From assembly GCA_964554015.1 (NCBI GenBank), contig CAZKMO010000047.1, positions 1 through 22,658 on the forward strand: a DNA stretch of 22,658 bases, read 5' to 3'. Below are positions 5,250-13,406 of this stretch, piece by piece. Origin of the DNA: CAYUAG01 sp964554015. Its GTDB lineage: Bacteria > Zhuqueibacterota > QNDG01 > CAYUAG01. The position numbers were made by a program, and so were the translations under genes. Under the pieces are notes generated by a model, which saw nothing but the letters and a program-made list of their open reading frames with translations, was not told the origin of the DNA and did not search any database. The first letter of the stretch is position 1; every line of letters starts with the position of its first letter.

Positions 5250-8240
5250 ATGAACACCAAAAAAATCCTATCACTTTTGGTTATTTTTGTCCTGGCCTTT
5301 TTTCTGCTCTCCTTTCAGGCGGAAAAATATCAGGTAGACTCAACCTACCACGGTTTTAAATTGACTGAAAAACATTTTGTGGAAGAAGTAAATGCTGACT
5401 GTTACTATTTTGAACACCTGCAAAGCGGAGCCCGGCTGCTTAAAATTGCCGCTGACGATGCCAATAAAACTTTTTGCATTGCTTTTAAAACCACACCGCA
5501 AACCGACTGCGGAACACCCCATATTATGGAACATTCCGTACTGAACGGTTCTGAAAATTTTCCGGTGAAGAGTCCTTTTGATGTGCTGATAAAAGGTTCA
5601 CTCAATACTTTCCTCAATGCCATGACCGGCAGTGATTTTACCATGTATCCGGTGGCCAGCATGAATGATAAGGACTATTTCAATCTCATGCATGTATATC
5701 TGGATGCGGTGTTAAAGCCCCGCATCTATGACGATCCCCGTATTTTCCGGCAGGAGGGCTGGCATTATGAATTAAAAGATATGGATGCTCCTATTGAATA
5801 CAAGGGAGTGGTATATAACGAAATGAAGGGAGCATTTTCCAGTGCCACCCGGGAACTGGGTTATCAGATCGATAAAATTTTATTTCCGGAAAACTGTTAT
5901 GGTAAATCTTCCGGGGGATATCCTCCTGCCATTCCGGAACTTTCCTATGAAAAATTTCTTGATTTTCACCGTAAATACTATCATCCCTCCAACAGCTACA
6001 TTTATCTCTACGGAGATGCCGATCTGGACAAGGAACTTTCCTTTATTAATGATACATACCTTTCCCAGTATGAAAAGTCGGATGATATTGCTTCCATATC
6101 CGAGCAGGAACCCTTTAAGGAGATGAAAAAGGCATCCGGATATTATCCGGTTCCGGAAGGAAGTGGTACTGACAATCAAACCTATTTATCTCTAAGCTGG
6201 GTGATCGGAGAAGGCAAGGACCAGAATCTGTGCATGGCCCTGGATATCTTGAGCGATGCCCTGGTAAATCATGAATCTGCTCCTATCCGTTTAGCCCTGC
6301 AGGAAGCCAGAATCGGCCGGGAGGTAAGGGCCTTCCTTAGTGAACAAAAGCAGAATGTATTTCAGATCAGGGTGCAGAATGCCAATCCCTCGGATACCGA
6401 CACCTTTAAATCGATTGTCATGAAAACCCTGGCAGAAACTTCGGAAAAAGGGTTGGATAAGGAAATGATCGAAGGTATTATCAATCGACTGGAATTCCGG
6501 CTGCGGGAAGGCGATACTCCCCAGAAAGGGCTGGTGTATCTGTTTCAAGCCAGCAGCGGCTGGCTCTATGCCGGGGATCCCTATGTAAGCCTGGAATGGG
6601 AAAAACCCCTGGCTAAAGTAAAAACCGCATTGGATACCGATCTGCTGGAATCAATCATTAAACAACATATACTGGATAATCCTTATGCCCTGCTTTTTAC
6701 CCTGGAGCCCAAACCAGGGCTGGAAAGCAAAAAAAATGAAAAAATAAAAGAAGAACTGGCTGCCTATAAAGAGAGCCTTTCGTTGGAAGAAAAACAAGAG
6801 TTAATGACACAAACCCAGGAATTGATTGATTTTCAGAAAAGGGAGGATTCCCCGGAAGCGCTGGCCACTATACCCAGGTTGGAAATCGAGGACATAAATC
6901 CTAAGGCGGAGTGGTATCAGATGGCAGAAAAAAAAGTTGCGGGCATTCCTGTACTCTATTATAAAACCTTTACCAATGATATTATATATGCCCAATTTCT
7001 TTTTGATGCCCGGGTTCTTCCCCAGGAGATGATACCCTATGCCTCCCTGCTGACCGAAGTGCTGGGAAGCCTGAATACCGAACATTATTCCTACGGTGAT
7101 CTGGATAATGCCCTGAATATTCATACCGGCAGTTTTGCCATCTCTCTGAATACCTATCTGAAAAACAGAGATGATGACCAGATGATGCCTGAAGTAATGG
7201 TTTCTTCCAAGGCCATGAATACTAAAATTGACAAGCTCTTCCAATTAACCGATGAAATTTTAAATCATACTGTATTTAGTGATAAAGATCGTTTGAAAAC
7301 CGTACTGACCAGGCACCAGTCCAGACTTGATGCCAGGATCAAACGAAATGGTCTGCAATATGCTCTTACCCGCCTCACTTCCTATTATTCCCAACAGGGA
7401 AGCTTTGATGAACTCACCGGAGGCCTGGAATACTACTGGTTTGTCACTGACCTGGCTGATAATTTTGACCAGAAGGCAGATGAGATCATAACCAATCTGA
7501 AGAAAACCGCTGCCTCCCTGTTCAATAAAAATAATCTGATAATGGCAGTCACCTGCGAGAAGAGTGATTTTCCCCGGGTTACATCACAGTTGAAAAAATT
7601 TGCTCAAAATTTAAGAAAAATCGGTCCGGATAAACAGAGCTGGGAATTTACTACGGAAAAAAATGATGAAGCCATAGCCACTGCTTCCAAAGTGCAGTAC
7701 GTGCTGCAGGGATATGATTTCAAAAAACTGGGATATAACTGGAACGGCAAAATCCGGGTGCTGGATCAGGTCATTTCCACAGAATGGCTGCATAATCAGA
7801 TCCGGGTGATCGGTGGTGCTTATGGCGGCTTTTGCCGTTTTTCTCCCTCCGGCCAGGTGTATTTCGGTTCCTATAGGGATCCTAATCTCAAGGAAACCCT
7901 GGACAATTTCGCTCATACTCCCGAATTTCTCCACACCTTTGCCCCGGAACCGGATCTCATGACCCGCTTTATCATCGGAACCATAGCCAATATAGACAGG
8001 CCCTTAACTCCTTCCGGAGAGGGTGATCAGGCTCTGTCCTGGTATATACAAAATGTATCCCCGGAACAGTTACAGGCAGAACGGGATGCCATTTTAGCAA
8101 CTACACCGGAAGATATCAGGAACCTGGAAGGCATGGTTAAGGATATCCTGAATCAAAATGCCTACTGTGTGTACGGAAACGAAGAGAAAATTGCCTCGAA
8201 TAAGGAGTTGTTTGGAAAGATTGTGAAATTGGAAAAATAA
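5250..8240 (+). CDS. Secreted presequence protease-like metallopeptidase (M16C, insulinase superfamily)
   Basis: A 996-residue protein, full length for the PreP/M16C group, which degrades short unfolded peptides inside a closed chamber. The inverted zinc motif HIMEH gives His91, Glu94 and His95; the third ligand is probably Glu191 in YNEMKGAFSS. The family run GSLNTFLNAMTGSDFTMYPV follows the zinc motif. The C-terminal half carries LHNQIRVIGGAYGG, the Arg/Tyr region that closes the active site in this superfamily. A hydrophobic signal sequence (ILSLLVIFVLAFFLLSF) shows export. An ATG exists 12 nt upstream at 5238, but it overlaps the Shine-Dalgarno GGAGGT (5240-5245), which sits correctly for ATG 5250; the later start is preferred. 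Ends in TAA. With the prolyl oligopeptidase upstream this gives two exported oligopeptidases close together. Confidence 0.95.
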   Translation: MNTKKILSLLVIFVLAFFLLSFQAEKYQVDSTYHGFKLTEKHFVEEVNADCYYFEHLQSGARLLKIAADDANKTFCIAFKTTPQTDCGTPHIMEHSVLNGSENFPVKSPFDVLIKGSLNTFLNAMTGSDFTMYPVASMNDKDYFNLMHVYLDAVLKPRIYDDPRIFRQEGWHYELKDMDAPIEYKGVVYNEMKGAFSSATRELGYQIDKILFPENCYGKSSGGYPPAIPELSYEKFLDFHRKYYHPSNSYIYLYGDADLDKELSFINDTYLSQYEKSDDIASISEQEPFKEMKKASGYYPVPEGSGTDNQTYLSLSWVIGEGKDQNLCMALDILSDALVNHESAPIRLALQEARIGREVRAFLSEQKQNVFQIRVQNANPSDTDTFKSIVMKTLAETSEKGLDKEMIEGIINRLEFRLREGDTPQKGLVYLFQASSGWLYAGDPYVSLEWEKPLAKVKTALDTDLLESIIKQHILDNPYALLFTLEPKPGLESKKNEKIKEELAAYKESLSLEEKQELMTQTQELIDFQKREDSPEALATIPRLEIEDINPKAEWYQMAEKKVAGIPVLYYKTFTNDIIYAQFLFDARVLPQEMIPYASLLTEVLGSLNTEHYSYGDLDNALNIHTGSFAISLNTYLKNRDDDQMMPEVMVSSKAMNTKIDKLFQLTDEILNHTVFSDKDRLKTVLTRHQSRLDARIKRNGLQYALTRLTSYYSQQGSFDELTGGLEYYWFVTDLADNFDQKADEIITNLKKTAASLFNKNNLIMAVTCEKSDFPRVTSQLKKFAQNLRKIGPDKQSWEFTTEKNDEAIATASKVQYVLQGYDFKKLGYNWNGKIRVLDQVISTEWLHNQIRVIGGAYGGFCRFSPSGQVYFGSYRDPNLKETLDNFAHTPEFLHTFAPEPDLMTRFIIGTIANIDRPLTPSGEGDQALSWYIQNVSPEQLQAERDAILATTPEDIRNLEGMVKDILNQNAYCVYGNEEKIASNKELFGKIVKLEK

Positions 8241-8485
8241 TTAATTTTTAAAGTTAGGATATGACAAAAAAAGGTCATTGTTAACTGTTTAATTAAGAAA
8301 AAAGAAAAAATACAAAATAAAAAAAAATAACATATCCTGAATACTTCGACAATGCCTGTACTGAGTTTTTGAAATACTCAGTACAAGCGTAGACGAAGAA
8401 TTCTGGTGATTGATGATGGCCTTTTTTAATTTTATCTTTGTATATAGATAGTTGTTATTTTTTATTCTTTAAACACCCTCTCTTT

Positions 8486-8509
8486 TTTCTCTCCCTCAAG
8501 GGAGAGAAA
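8486..8509. repeat. CT-rich hairpin, 10-bp stem
   Basis: TTTCTCTCCC pairs with GGGAGAGAAA around TCAA. Same family as 496-526 and 943-974. Confidence 0.75.
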
Positions 8510-8655
8510 GCTTTCACAGACTCGAGTTCTGAGGAATGAAACGATACTGGACTTGAGGTAAGATCTTTTTAAGAAAAAAATTTATTAGCAACCAACAATA
8601 CAGACTTAAAATTATAATCAATGATCAAATGGAATAATGGAAGGGATGTGTGGTT

Positions 8656-8883
8656 ATCCGGTATCTGGAAATCTGCGTTAAGAAATACGCTTCTTGTGAA
8701 CGCCCGGAAGCAATGTATGTCTGACCCCGTGGAATAAAGTTATAAAATATAATTTATCTTTACTTATTAAACTTAAATGCCATCTTAAAAAATTATGATA
8801 ATATGTTTAATTATTCCACGGGGGAGTTTACATTGCTTCAGTGAACGAGAAGTGTATTTTAGCAGATTTCCAGCTTACCGGAT
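8656..8883. repeat. 228-bp fold-back (MITE-like) element with about 75-80-bp inverted arms
   Basis: The left arm (8656-8737) opens ATCCGGTATCTGGAAATCTG and ends CCCGTGGAATAA. The right arm (8811-8883), reverse-complemented, opens ATCCGGTAAGCTGGAAATCT and also passes through GAAGCAATGTA and CCCGTGGAATAA. The arms agree over most of their length with small gaps; the core of about 73 bp is AT-rich. No protein is encoded. The structure is that of a miniature inverted-repeat element or a long RNA hairpin. Confidence 0.85.
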
Positions 8884-8891
8884 GTTTTTTT

Positions 8892-8919
8892 GGTTACTTT
8901 TTTTTAAAAAAAAGTAACC
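8892..8919. repeat. 28-bp perfect palindrome, GGTTAC-T8-A8-GTAACC
   Basis: The sequence is its own reverse complement over 28 bases. In RNA from either strand it can form a hairpin with a U-rich arm. It lies 8 bases after the fold-back element 8656-8883 and between convergent genes, so it could act as a two-way terminator; it could also be a separate dispersed repeat. Confidence 0.85.
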
Positions 8920-9077
8920 TTACAGGCCTCTATTTCAAAGTAATAACGATTACCATGGAAAGGCTTTTTATCAAAGTTTAGCCTCTTTCTTACCTGAACA
9001 GCTAACAAAACGAACTATAAGAACTATATTATTTTTTATTCTTGTTTGTTTTGTTCGTTGCTAATGCTAAAATATAA

Positions 9078-9144
9078 AGCCCCTAAAGGGGCTAATATTT
9101 TGGGGATATATAACGTTCTATAGATATATCGTCCCTGAAGGGAC
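9078..9144. repeat. Pair of GC hairpins with AT-rich spacer
   Basis: AGCCCC/GGGGCT (9078-9093) and GTCCCT/AGGGAC (9131-9144) flank an ATATA-rich near-palindromic spacer. The arrangement recalls short scattered repeats common in FCB-type genomes; this is recollection only. Confidence 0.5.
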
Positions 9145-9367
9145 TTCAAAATTTCTATTGAATATAATTCTTAATTTAAAATTCTCAATTTTCAATTTTA
9201 AATTCCCTTATCAATTTTCCATATTTTTTCTTTTGGATTTTGTTTTTTGATTTTATTTTATCCCTCCTCCATTCTCCTTTGCTCGCTTATCCATACTTTT
9301 CCTCAACCTTAACCTTTCCCACTACTCCGATACCCCAATACTCCCATACTCTGGCTCTCTTTCTATA

Positions 9368-10120
9368 TTATTTCTGACAAACTGCAATAAATTCCTTTGA
9401 TCCCCCCCTGAGCTCGTTCCCCTTATAATCACCCAGAATTGTATACCGAGAAAAATGGGAACGCTCAATTAAATGCTCCAATTCGTAGCGGAAAAAAAAT
9501 CGTAAGGGGACTTTCCAATCTTCTCTCCTTATTTTATTATCCTCATCCCATTCCAGTCTGAAATGAATATTAATCAATTGATTAATTAAATCCGGTTGGG
9601 TGGAAACACTCCGCTTCAGTTTTTTCCCTGGTTCATATTCACCCTCAAAATCAACCTGCTTATCAAGCCCCTTAATTAATTGTTTCAAGTTCGGCACAAA
9701 AACATCAAAGATAAACCTGCCTCCTGGATTCAGATGAGCATACACATTATTCAGAGCTATTATCTGTTCATCTTTTTTTAGTACATGCATAATTACCCGA
9801 AAAGGGGCTATTATCAAATTAAAGCTAAAATCATGATGAAAGTCTATGATATTCTGTCGGCTGATTCTATAATGCTCTTTTTTATCAAGCTTGCTTTTAA
9901 GGATAGTAATCATGTTTTCACTGATATCACAGCCGTATATATCCGCTCCTCGTTTTATGGCCTCGGTAAAAAACCGGCCGGTTCCCACCCCGATTTCCAA
10001 TATTTTTCCCTTTGTCTTTTTTATTTTTTGGAGAAAAAAATCATTATCAACCCCGTCCCGCATTTGATGGTATATGACATCATAAAAACGGGCGAAATTT
10101 TTGGGATACTCAAAGGTCAT
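9368..10120 (-). CDS. Class I SAM-dependent methyltransferase
   Basis: A 250-residue Rossmann-fold methyltransferase. Motif I is ILEIGVGTGRF (40-50), followed by GCDIS (63-67) as the acidic end of strand 2, which binds the ribose of SAM. Later features are typical: RQNIIDFH (motif II/III region), PFRVIMHV (motif IV region) and LNPGGRFIFDVFVP. The C-terminus ends in the usual strand EFIAVCQK. The N-terminal FARFYDVIYHQM is a common opening of this family. The substrate cannot be told from sequence. Ribosome site is weak (AATGGT upstream). The gene follows the GNAT-HDAC gene on the same strand after 184 bases, so a shared transcript is possible but not shown. Ends in TAA. Confidence 0.9.
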   Translation of the reverse strand: MTFEYPKNFARFYDVIYHQMRDGVDNDFFLQKIKKTKGKILEIGVGTGRFFTEAIKRGADIYGCDISENMITILKSKLDKKEHYRISRQNIIDFHHDFSFNLIIAPFRVIMHVLKKDEQIIALNNVYAHLNPGGRFIFDVFVPNLKQLIKGLDKQVDFEGEYEPGKKLKRSVSTQPDLINQLINIHFRLEWDEDNKIRREDWKVPLRFFFRYELEHLIERSHFSRYTILGDYKGNELRGGSKEFIAVCQK

Positions 10121-10304
10121 AATTTACCATTATTATATTATTAATAAATAAATATACTCTTCTATATTTTGCCCGGAAATCACTGCCCAGGGAAACTGTA
10201 TAAATTTATATATGAAATTTAATTATATAAAACTTAATTATCAACCTTACTCTTGAAAAAACCGGGATTCAGGGCAATCTTTTTTAAGCAAAGCTGAACT
10301 TTTT

Positions 10305-12044
10305 TTAATTTATTTCCGGTTTCAGGTGCAAAAGACCATTAAAAAAGGCAATAACCCCCTTTTTTATTCCCCTGAGATTGTATCCCCCTTCCTGTACGAT
10401 CAGTAAAGGAATACCCAAAGTTTTAAGTCTTTCTGCAATCTCCACCATAGAGGAGGCAGCTAATGTGAACCTGCCGGTCGGATCTCCCCGCAGAATGTCC
10501 AGACCCAGGCTCAGAACCAGTACTTCAGGTCTAAACTTACGAATCGCTCTCAGGGCCTTATCCAGAGCCTGCATATAAGTCTTCTCATCTGTTTCCATAG
10601 GGAGAGGAAAATTCAGATTGAAGCCAGCTCCCAGTCCGGAGCCAGTTTCGTCTGCAAATCCACTGAAATAGGGAAAGGCCTGGTCGGGATGGCCGTGAAT
10701 GGATACAGTTAGCACATCCTCTCGCTCATAGAAAATGTCCTGAGTACCATTTCCGTGATGGTAATCGATATCCAGAATGGCTGTTCTGACCTGTTTTGCC
10801 AGATGATTAGCAGCAATAGCAGCATTGTTGAAATAGCAGAATCCGCCGTAGACGCGGCGCTCGGCATGATGACCGGGCGGTCGGCAGAGGGAATAGACAA
10901 TCTGCTGTCCGTGCAGAATTTCCTCGGCTCCGGTCATGGCCACATTTACTGCAGCCCGAGCCGCAGTATAGGCATTTCTATCCAACGGTGTGCAGGAATC
11001 AATGCAATAATATCCCGCCTGTTCAGGAAACATCCTGGGGCGCCGGTCCCGGCGGCGAATAGGAAAAGTGTCAGGATATACCGGCTTATCACTTGCCAGT
11101 TTGTTGCAAATGGTTTTCAAAAACTGAACGAAATGCCGGTCGTGAACTGCCGTAATCACACTTTCGGAAAACGAACGGGATTCGATCATGGTGAACAATC
11201 CCGTAGGCGATAATGATTCGAGTAGAACATCCACCCGTACGGGACGCTCAAAATATCCCCGCTGCTTCACATGGTGGATCAAATGCTTCTGGTTGGATAC
11301 CAGAATAAACTCACGGTCCATGCGCCGGGATTCAACCCCGCGGGAGGGGATTGTATGATTGACATAGCGCATGGGCAGAAACTGGACTGGATCATCACGA
11401 AAGCCTTCAATTACTTCCCGTACATAGCATGGGGTGGATACCTGGGTAAAACGCCGGGTAAGGATCATTCGGACTGCTTCTCTGACCTCCTTCCTCCTCA
11501 ACGGATCAGTCCTGCCCAGTCCGTCGAACAGCAAATAGGCAGTTGTGGGAGGATCCCCCACCGACTTAGAATATTCCGGGTTTATTATGGTACGGACGCC
11601 GTAATGTTCATAAAACCGGATTCGTTTTTTGGCTTCTTCCAGTCTCACAGGATCGGGAGTCAGGGAAGGATCATCAGGCTGCACTTCCATGTACAATCCT
11701 CTGGCTCCTACATTCCGGCAGTATTCACGCACTGCCTCATACAAGGCGGCTCCCAGTCCACCCCCGCGGATACTCCCCCGCACTGCAATGTAGTCCAGGA
11801 AGACACTTTTACAGTGGGGAAAATTCAGTACCAGTCCGAAAGCATCTACCCGCTCCATACTTTGTTCCAGCATGATAAGTGCTGCCCGGTAGCCGTGTTC
11901 AATGGGTTTATTCAACATCGATGGGATTTTTTCCGCCGAGTCCGCAATGCGGGGAAATGCTTCCCGGAATAGACCCTTGACCTGCTCAATGCGGTCTCGG
12001 TTCAGGGGCAAAACTCCACTGTGGATGCAGCGGATTCGAATCAT
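10305..12044 (-). CDS. GNAT acetyltransferase fused to histone-deacetylase-family amidohydrolase
   Basis: A 579-residue two-domain protein. Residues 1-175 are a GNAT acetyltransferase: SVFLDYIAVRGSIRGGGLG (80-98) is the acetyl-CoA motif A, then ALYEAVREYC and YMEVQPDDP. Residues about 245-579 are an HDAC/acetylpolyamine amidohydrolase domain: RPPGHHA with His392 and His393, DIDYHHGNGT with zinc ligands Asp427 and His429, third zinc ligand Asp516 in LGLDILRGDP, and Tyr555 in EGGY. All catalytic residues of both halves seem intact. A TTG at 12059 is in frame, but the run AAAGGGGG sits right before ATG 12044, which I take as the start. The joined activities suggest an enzyme that adds and removes acyl groups on one substrate class, perhaps polyamines or lysines; this is inference. 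Confidence 0.92.
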   Translation of the reverse strand: MIRIRCIHSGVLPLNRDRIEQVKGLFREAFPRIADSAEKIPSMLNKPIEHGYRAALIMLEQSMERVDAFGLVLNFPHCKSVFLDYIAVRGSIRGGGLGAALYEAVREYCRNVGARGLYMEVQPDDPSLTPDPVRLEEAKKRIRFYEHYGVRTIINPEYSKSVGDPPTTAYLLFDGLGRTDPLRRKEVREAVRMILTRRFTQVSTPCYVREVIEGFRDDPVQFLPMRYVNHTIPSRGVESRRMDREFILVSNQKHLIHHVKQRGYFERPVRVDVLLESLSPTGLFTMIESRSFSESVITAVHDRHFVQFLKTICNKLASDKPVYPDTFPIRRRDRRPRMFPEQAGYYCIDSCTPLDRNAYTAARAAVNVAMTGAEEILHGQQIVYSLCRPPGHHAERRVYGGFCYFNNAAIAANHLAKQVRTAILDIDYHHGNGTQDIFYEREDVLTVSIHGHPDQAFPYFSGFADETGSGLGAGFNLNFPLPMETDEKTYMQALDKALRAIRKFRPEVLVLSLGLDILRGDPTGRFTLAASSMVEIAERLKTLGIPLLIVQEGGYNLRGIKKGVIAFFNGLLHLKPEIN

Positions 12045-12430
12045 ATTTCCCCCTTTCAACTAAAACAAATATAACTAAACAGATAGTATTACATCCCACT
12101 CTACTTATAATCTGCTGCCCAAGGAGTTCTGCACTGTTGGCAGTGTAACTCTTTGAGTGAAAGAAGCTTCACAGAGTGGAAATAATATCTTCATTTAACT
12201 TTGCCCTATCAAGAATTTTTGTGATGATTTTTCTACCCTTTCTACCGGAAATCTAACCTGATTATCAATGATTTTGAATTTCCTGATGATAGATATACTG
12301 ACTTCTGCCTAACCTCAAAAATAGCCTGCAAGTTCATTTATGGCCATAAACACGAAAATACCCCTGATCCTTATACAATGATCACTACTTAATATTCGTA
12401 CAAAGCTGTTTGAGTCAAATTATTTTTAAC
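12045..12430. other. Intergenic region, little recognisable
   Basis: About 385 bases between two minus-strand genes. A 14-bp perfect palindrome TTTATGGCCATAAA lies at 12337-12350. I see no open frame with protein-like composition, no RNA gene and no convincing promoter. Confidence 0.6.
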
Positions 12431-12661
12431 TTATTTCTTTTTCTTATCAGCCTCTTTGTCTCCTTGCTGTTTCTTTAATTGAGCAGCCAACGGACACCAT
12501 ATTAATATCAAGTGAATACCTGCAGCAGCACCAAAAATAGGCCCGATTTCATTAAAACATTCCGTACCCTTTAATTGAAATGACATTGCAATACCAGTGA
12601 GTCCCCAAATAATTGCACTTCCGATAATATAATATCCAAGTATATTCTTTTTCTTACCCAT
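12431..12661 (-). CDS. Small two-helix membrane protein, unknown function
   Basis: A 76-residue protein with a good Shine-Dalgarno (AAGGAGA, then CAAA before ATG). It has a basic start (GKKKN), a first membrane helix at about residues 8-28 (ILGYYIIGSAIIWGLTGIAM), a short loop with Cys and Glu (GTECFNEIGP), a second helix at about 41-60, and a highly charged lysine-rich tail (QQGDKEADKKKK). I do not recognise the family. The stop is TAA. It follows the GyrI-like gene by 129 bases on the same strand and could be the last gene of that cluster, though the spacing leaves this open. Confidence 0.75.
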   Translation of the reverse strand: MGKKKNILGYYIIGSAIIWGLTGIAMSFQLKGTECFNEIGPIFGAAAGIHLILIWCPLAAQLKKQQGDKEADKKKK

Positions 12662-12790
12662 TTTGTCTCCTTTTAATTGTTTTTTTACTTCATCACACTT
12701 CTAAAAAAAATGTCTTATATTACAATTTCTTACACGTATTCATTAATTCACCGACCTGCAATTCTTTGAAAAATTACTGCAGTTGCGCCA

Positions 12791-13363
12791 TCATTCTTTC
12801 TTTTTTATCCCCACATATAAATCAATAATGTAGGGGCTTATTTTATGCATGGCTTCATTGTTATATTCATACTCATAACCGGCAAATTCATACTCGGATG
12901 TGGGTAGCCATTTTTTATAGATGTATTGTTTCATTCTGCCCATTTTATATCCAAAAAATAATTTATGTTTACACCGCAGAGGAAAAACAGCATACCTTCC
13001 AGCCGGCATACTAAATTTTACTAATTTTTCTGAACTTCCCTCATATGAAGTTACCACATACCCGGTATAATAATTCCAGGAACTGCTTCCCTCAAAATTA
13101 TTACTCAGAGAAATATATTCCCAGGGATTTTTTAGGTTTTTTATTCCCTTGCTGTCTTTGATGGCCATATATTCAGCATATAGCTTGGGTAAATCCTTAT
13201 ACACTGTTTTAGCGGTTGTACGTGTCATTAAGCCAACAGCTTCCAGATTTTTATTAATCTCCACAATTTTTGGTTCCTTCATTTCCATGCCTCCCATTAT
13301 AAAAAATAATGTAATTACTATCCCTATTATCAGCATTAGGGCAATTAAAATTATTTTTTTCAT
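12791..13363 (-). CDS. Membrane-anchored GyrI-like (effector-binding domain) protein
   Basis: A 190-residue protein. Residues 1-24 are one hydrophobic helix (IILIALMLIIGIVITLFFIM), a signal anchor. The rest (about 33-190) fits the GyrI-like/AraC effector-binding fold: KIVEINKNLEAVGLMTRTT as first strand, KLYAEYM helix, YYTGYVVTS, KFSMPAGRYAVFPLRC, YKKWLPTSEYEFAGYEYE, and a final IDLYVGIKKK strand matching the family's E-IYIPI-K end. Such domains bind small aromatic or hydrophobic molecules, and some hydrolyse cyclopropane-containing compounds. Membrane anchoring would place the pocket outside the cytoplasm. Shine-Dalgarno AGGGGA lies before the ATG. It starts 43 bases after the CPBP gene, probably on the same transcript. 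Ends in TGA. Ligand unknown. Confidence 0.78.
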   Translation of the reverse strand: MKKIILIALMLIIGIVITLFFIMGGMEMKEPKIVEINKNLEAVGLMTRTTAKTVYKDLPKLYAEYMAIKDSKGIKNLKNPWEYISLSNNFEGSSSWNYYTGYVVTSYEGSSEKLVKFSMPAGRYAVFPLRCKHKLFFGYKMGRMKQYIYKKWLPTSEYEFAGYEYEYNNEAMHKISPYIIDLYVGIKKKE

Positions 13364-13406
13364 GTTTTTCCCCTGAATATTATAGTGTTGTATTTTTTTT
13401 CTACGC

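Larger units (their letters stand above)
8241..9367. other. Convergent intergenic region with fold-back repeats
   Basis: About 1,130 bases without a credible gene. It contains a 9-bp stem GTACTGAGT/ACTCAGTAC (8358-8384), a CT-rich hairpin (8486-8509), the 228-bp fold-back element (8656-8883), a 28-bp palindrome (8892-8919), two small GC hairpins (9078-9144), and then AT-rich DNA with degenerate short repeats such as AATACTCCCATACTC near 9310-9360. A weak stem just after the M16 stop (AGTTA...TAACT around ATGAC...GTCAT, 8253-8287) might end its transcript. Confidence 0.7.

Noticed and set aside
11271..11972. 233-codon plus-strand open frame opposite the GNAT-HDAC gene
   Set aside because: Antisense to a well-supported gene; no recognisable domain and no ribosome site.
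12045..12059. Start of the GNAT-HDAC gene at TTG 12059
   Set aside because: The purine run AAAGGGGG that would serve as ribosome site lies inside this extension and is well placed for ATG 12044.
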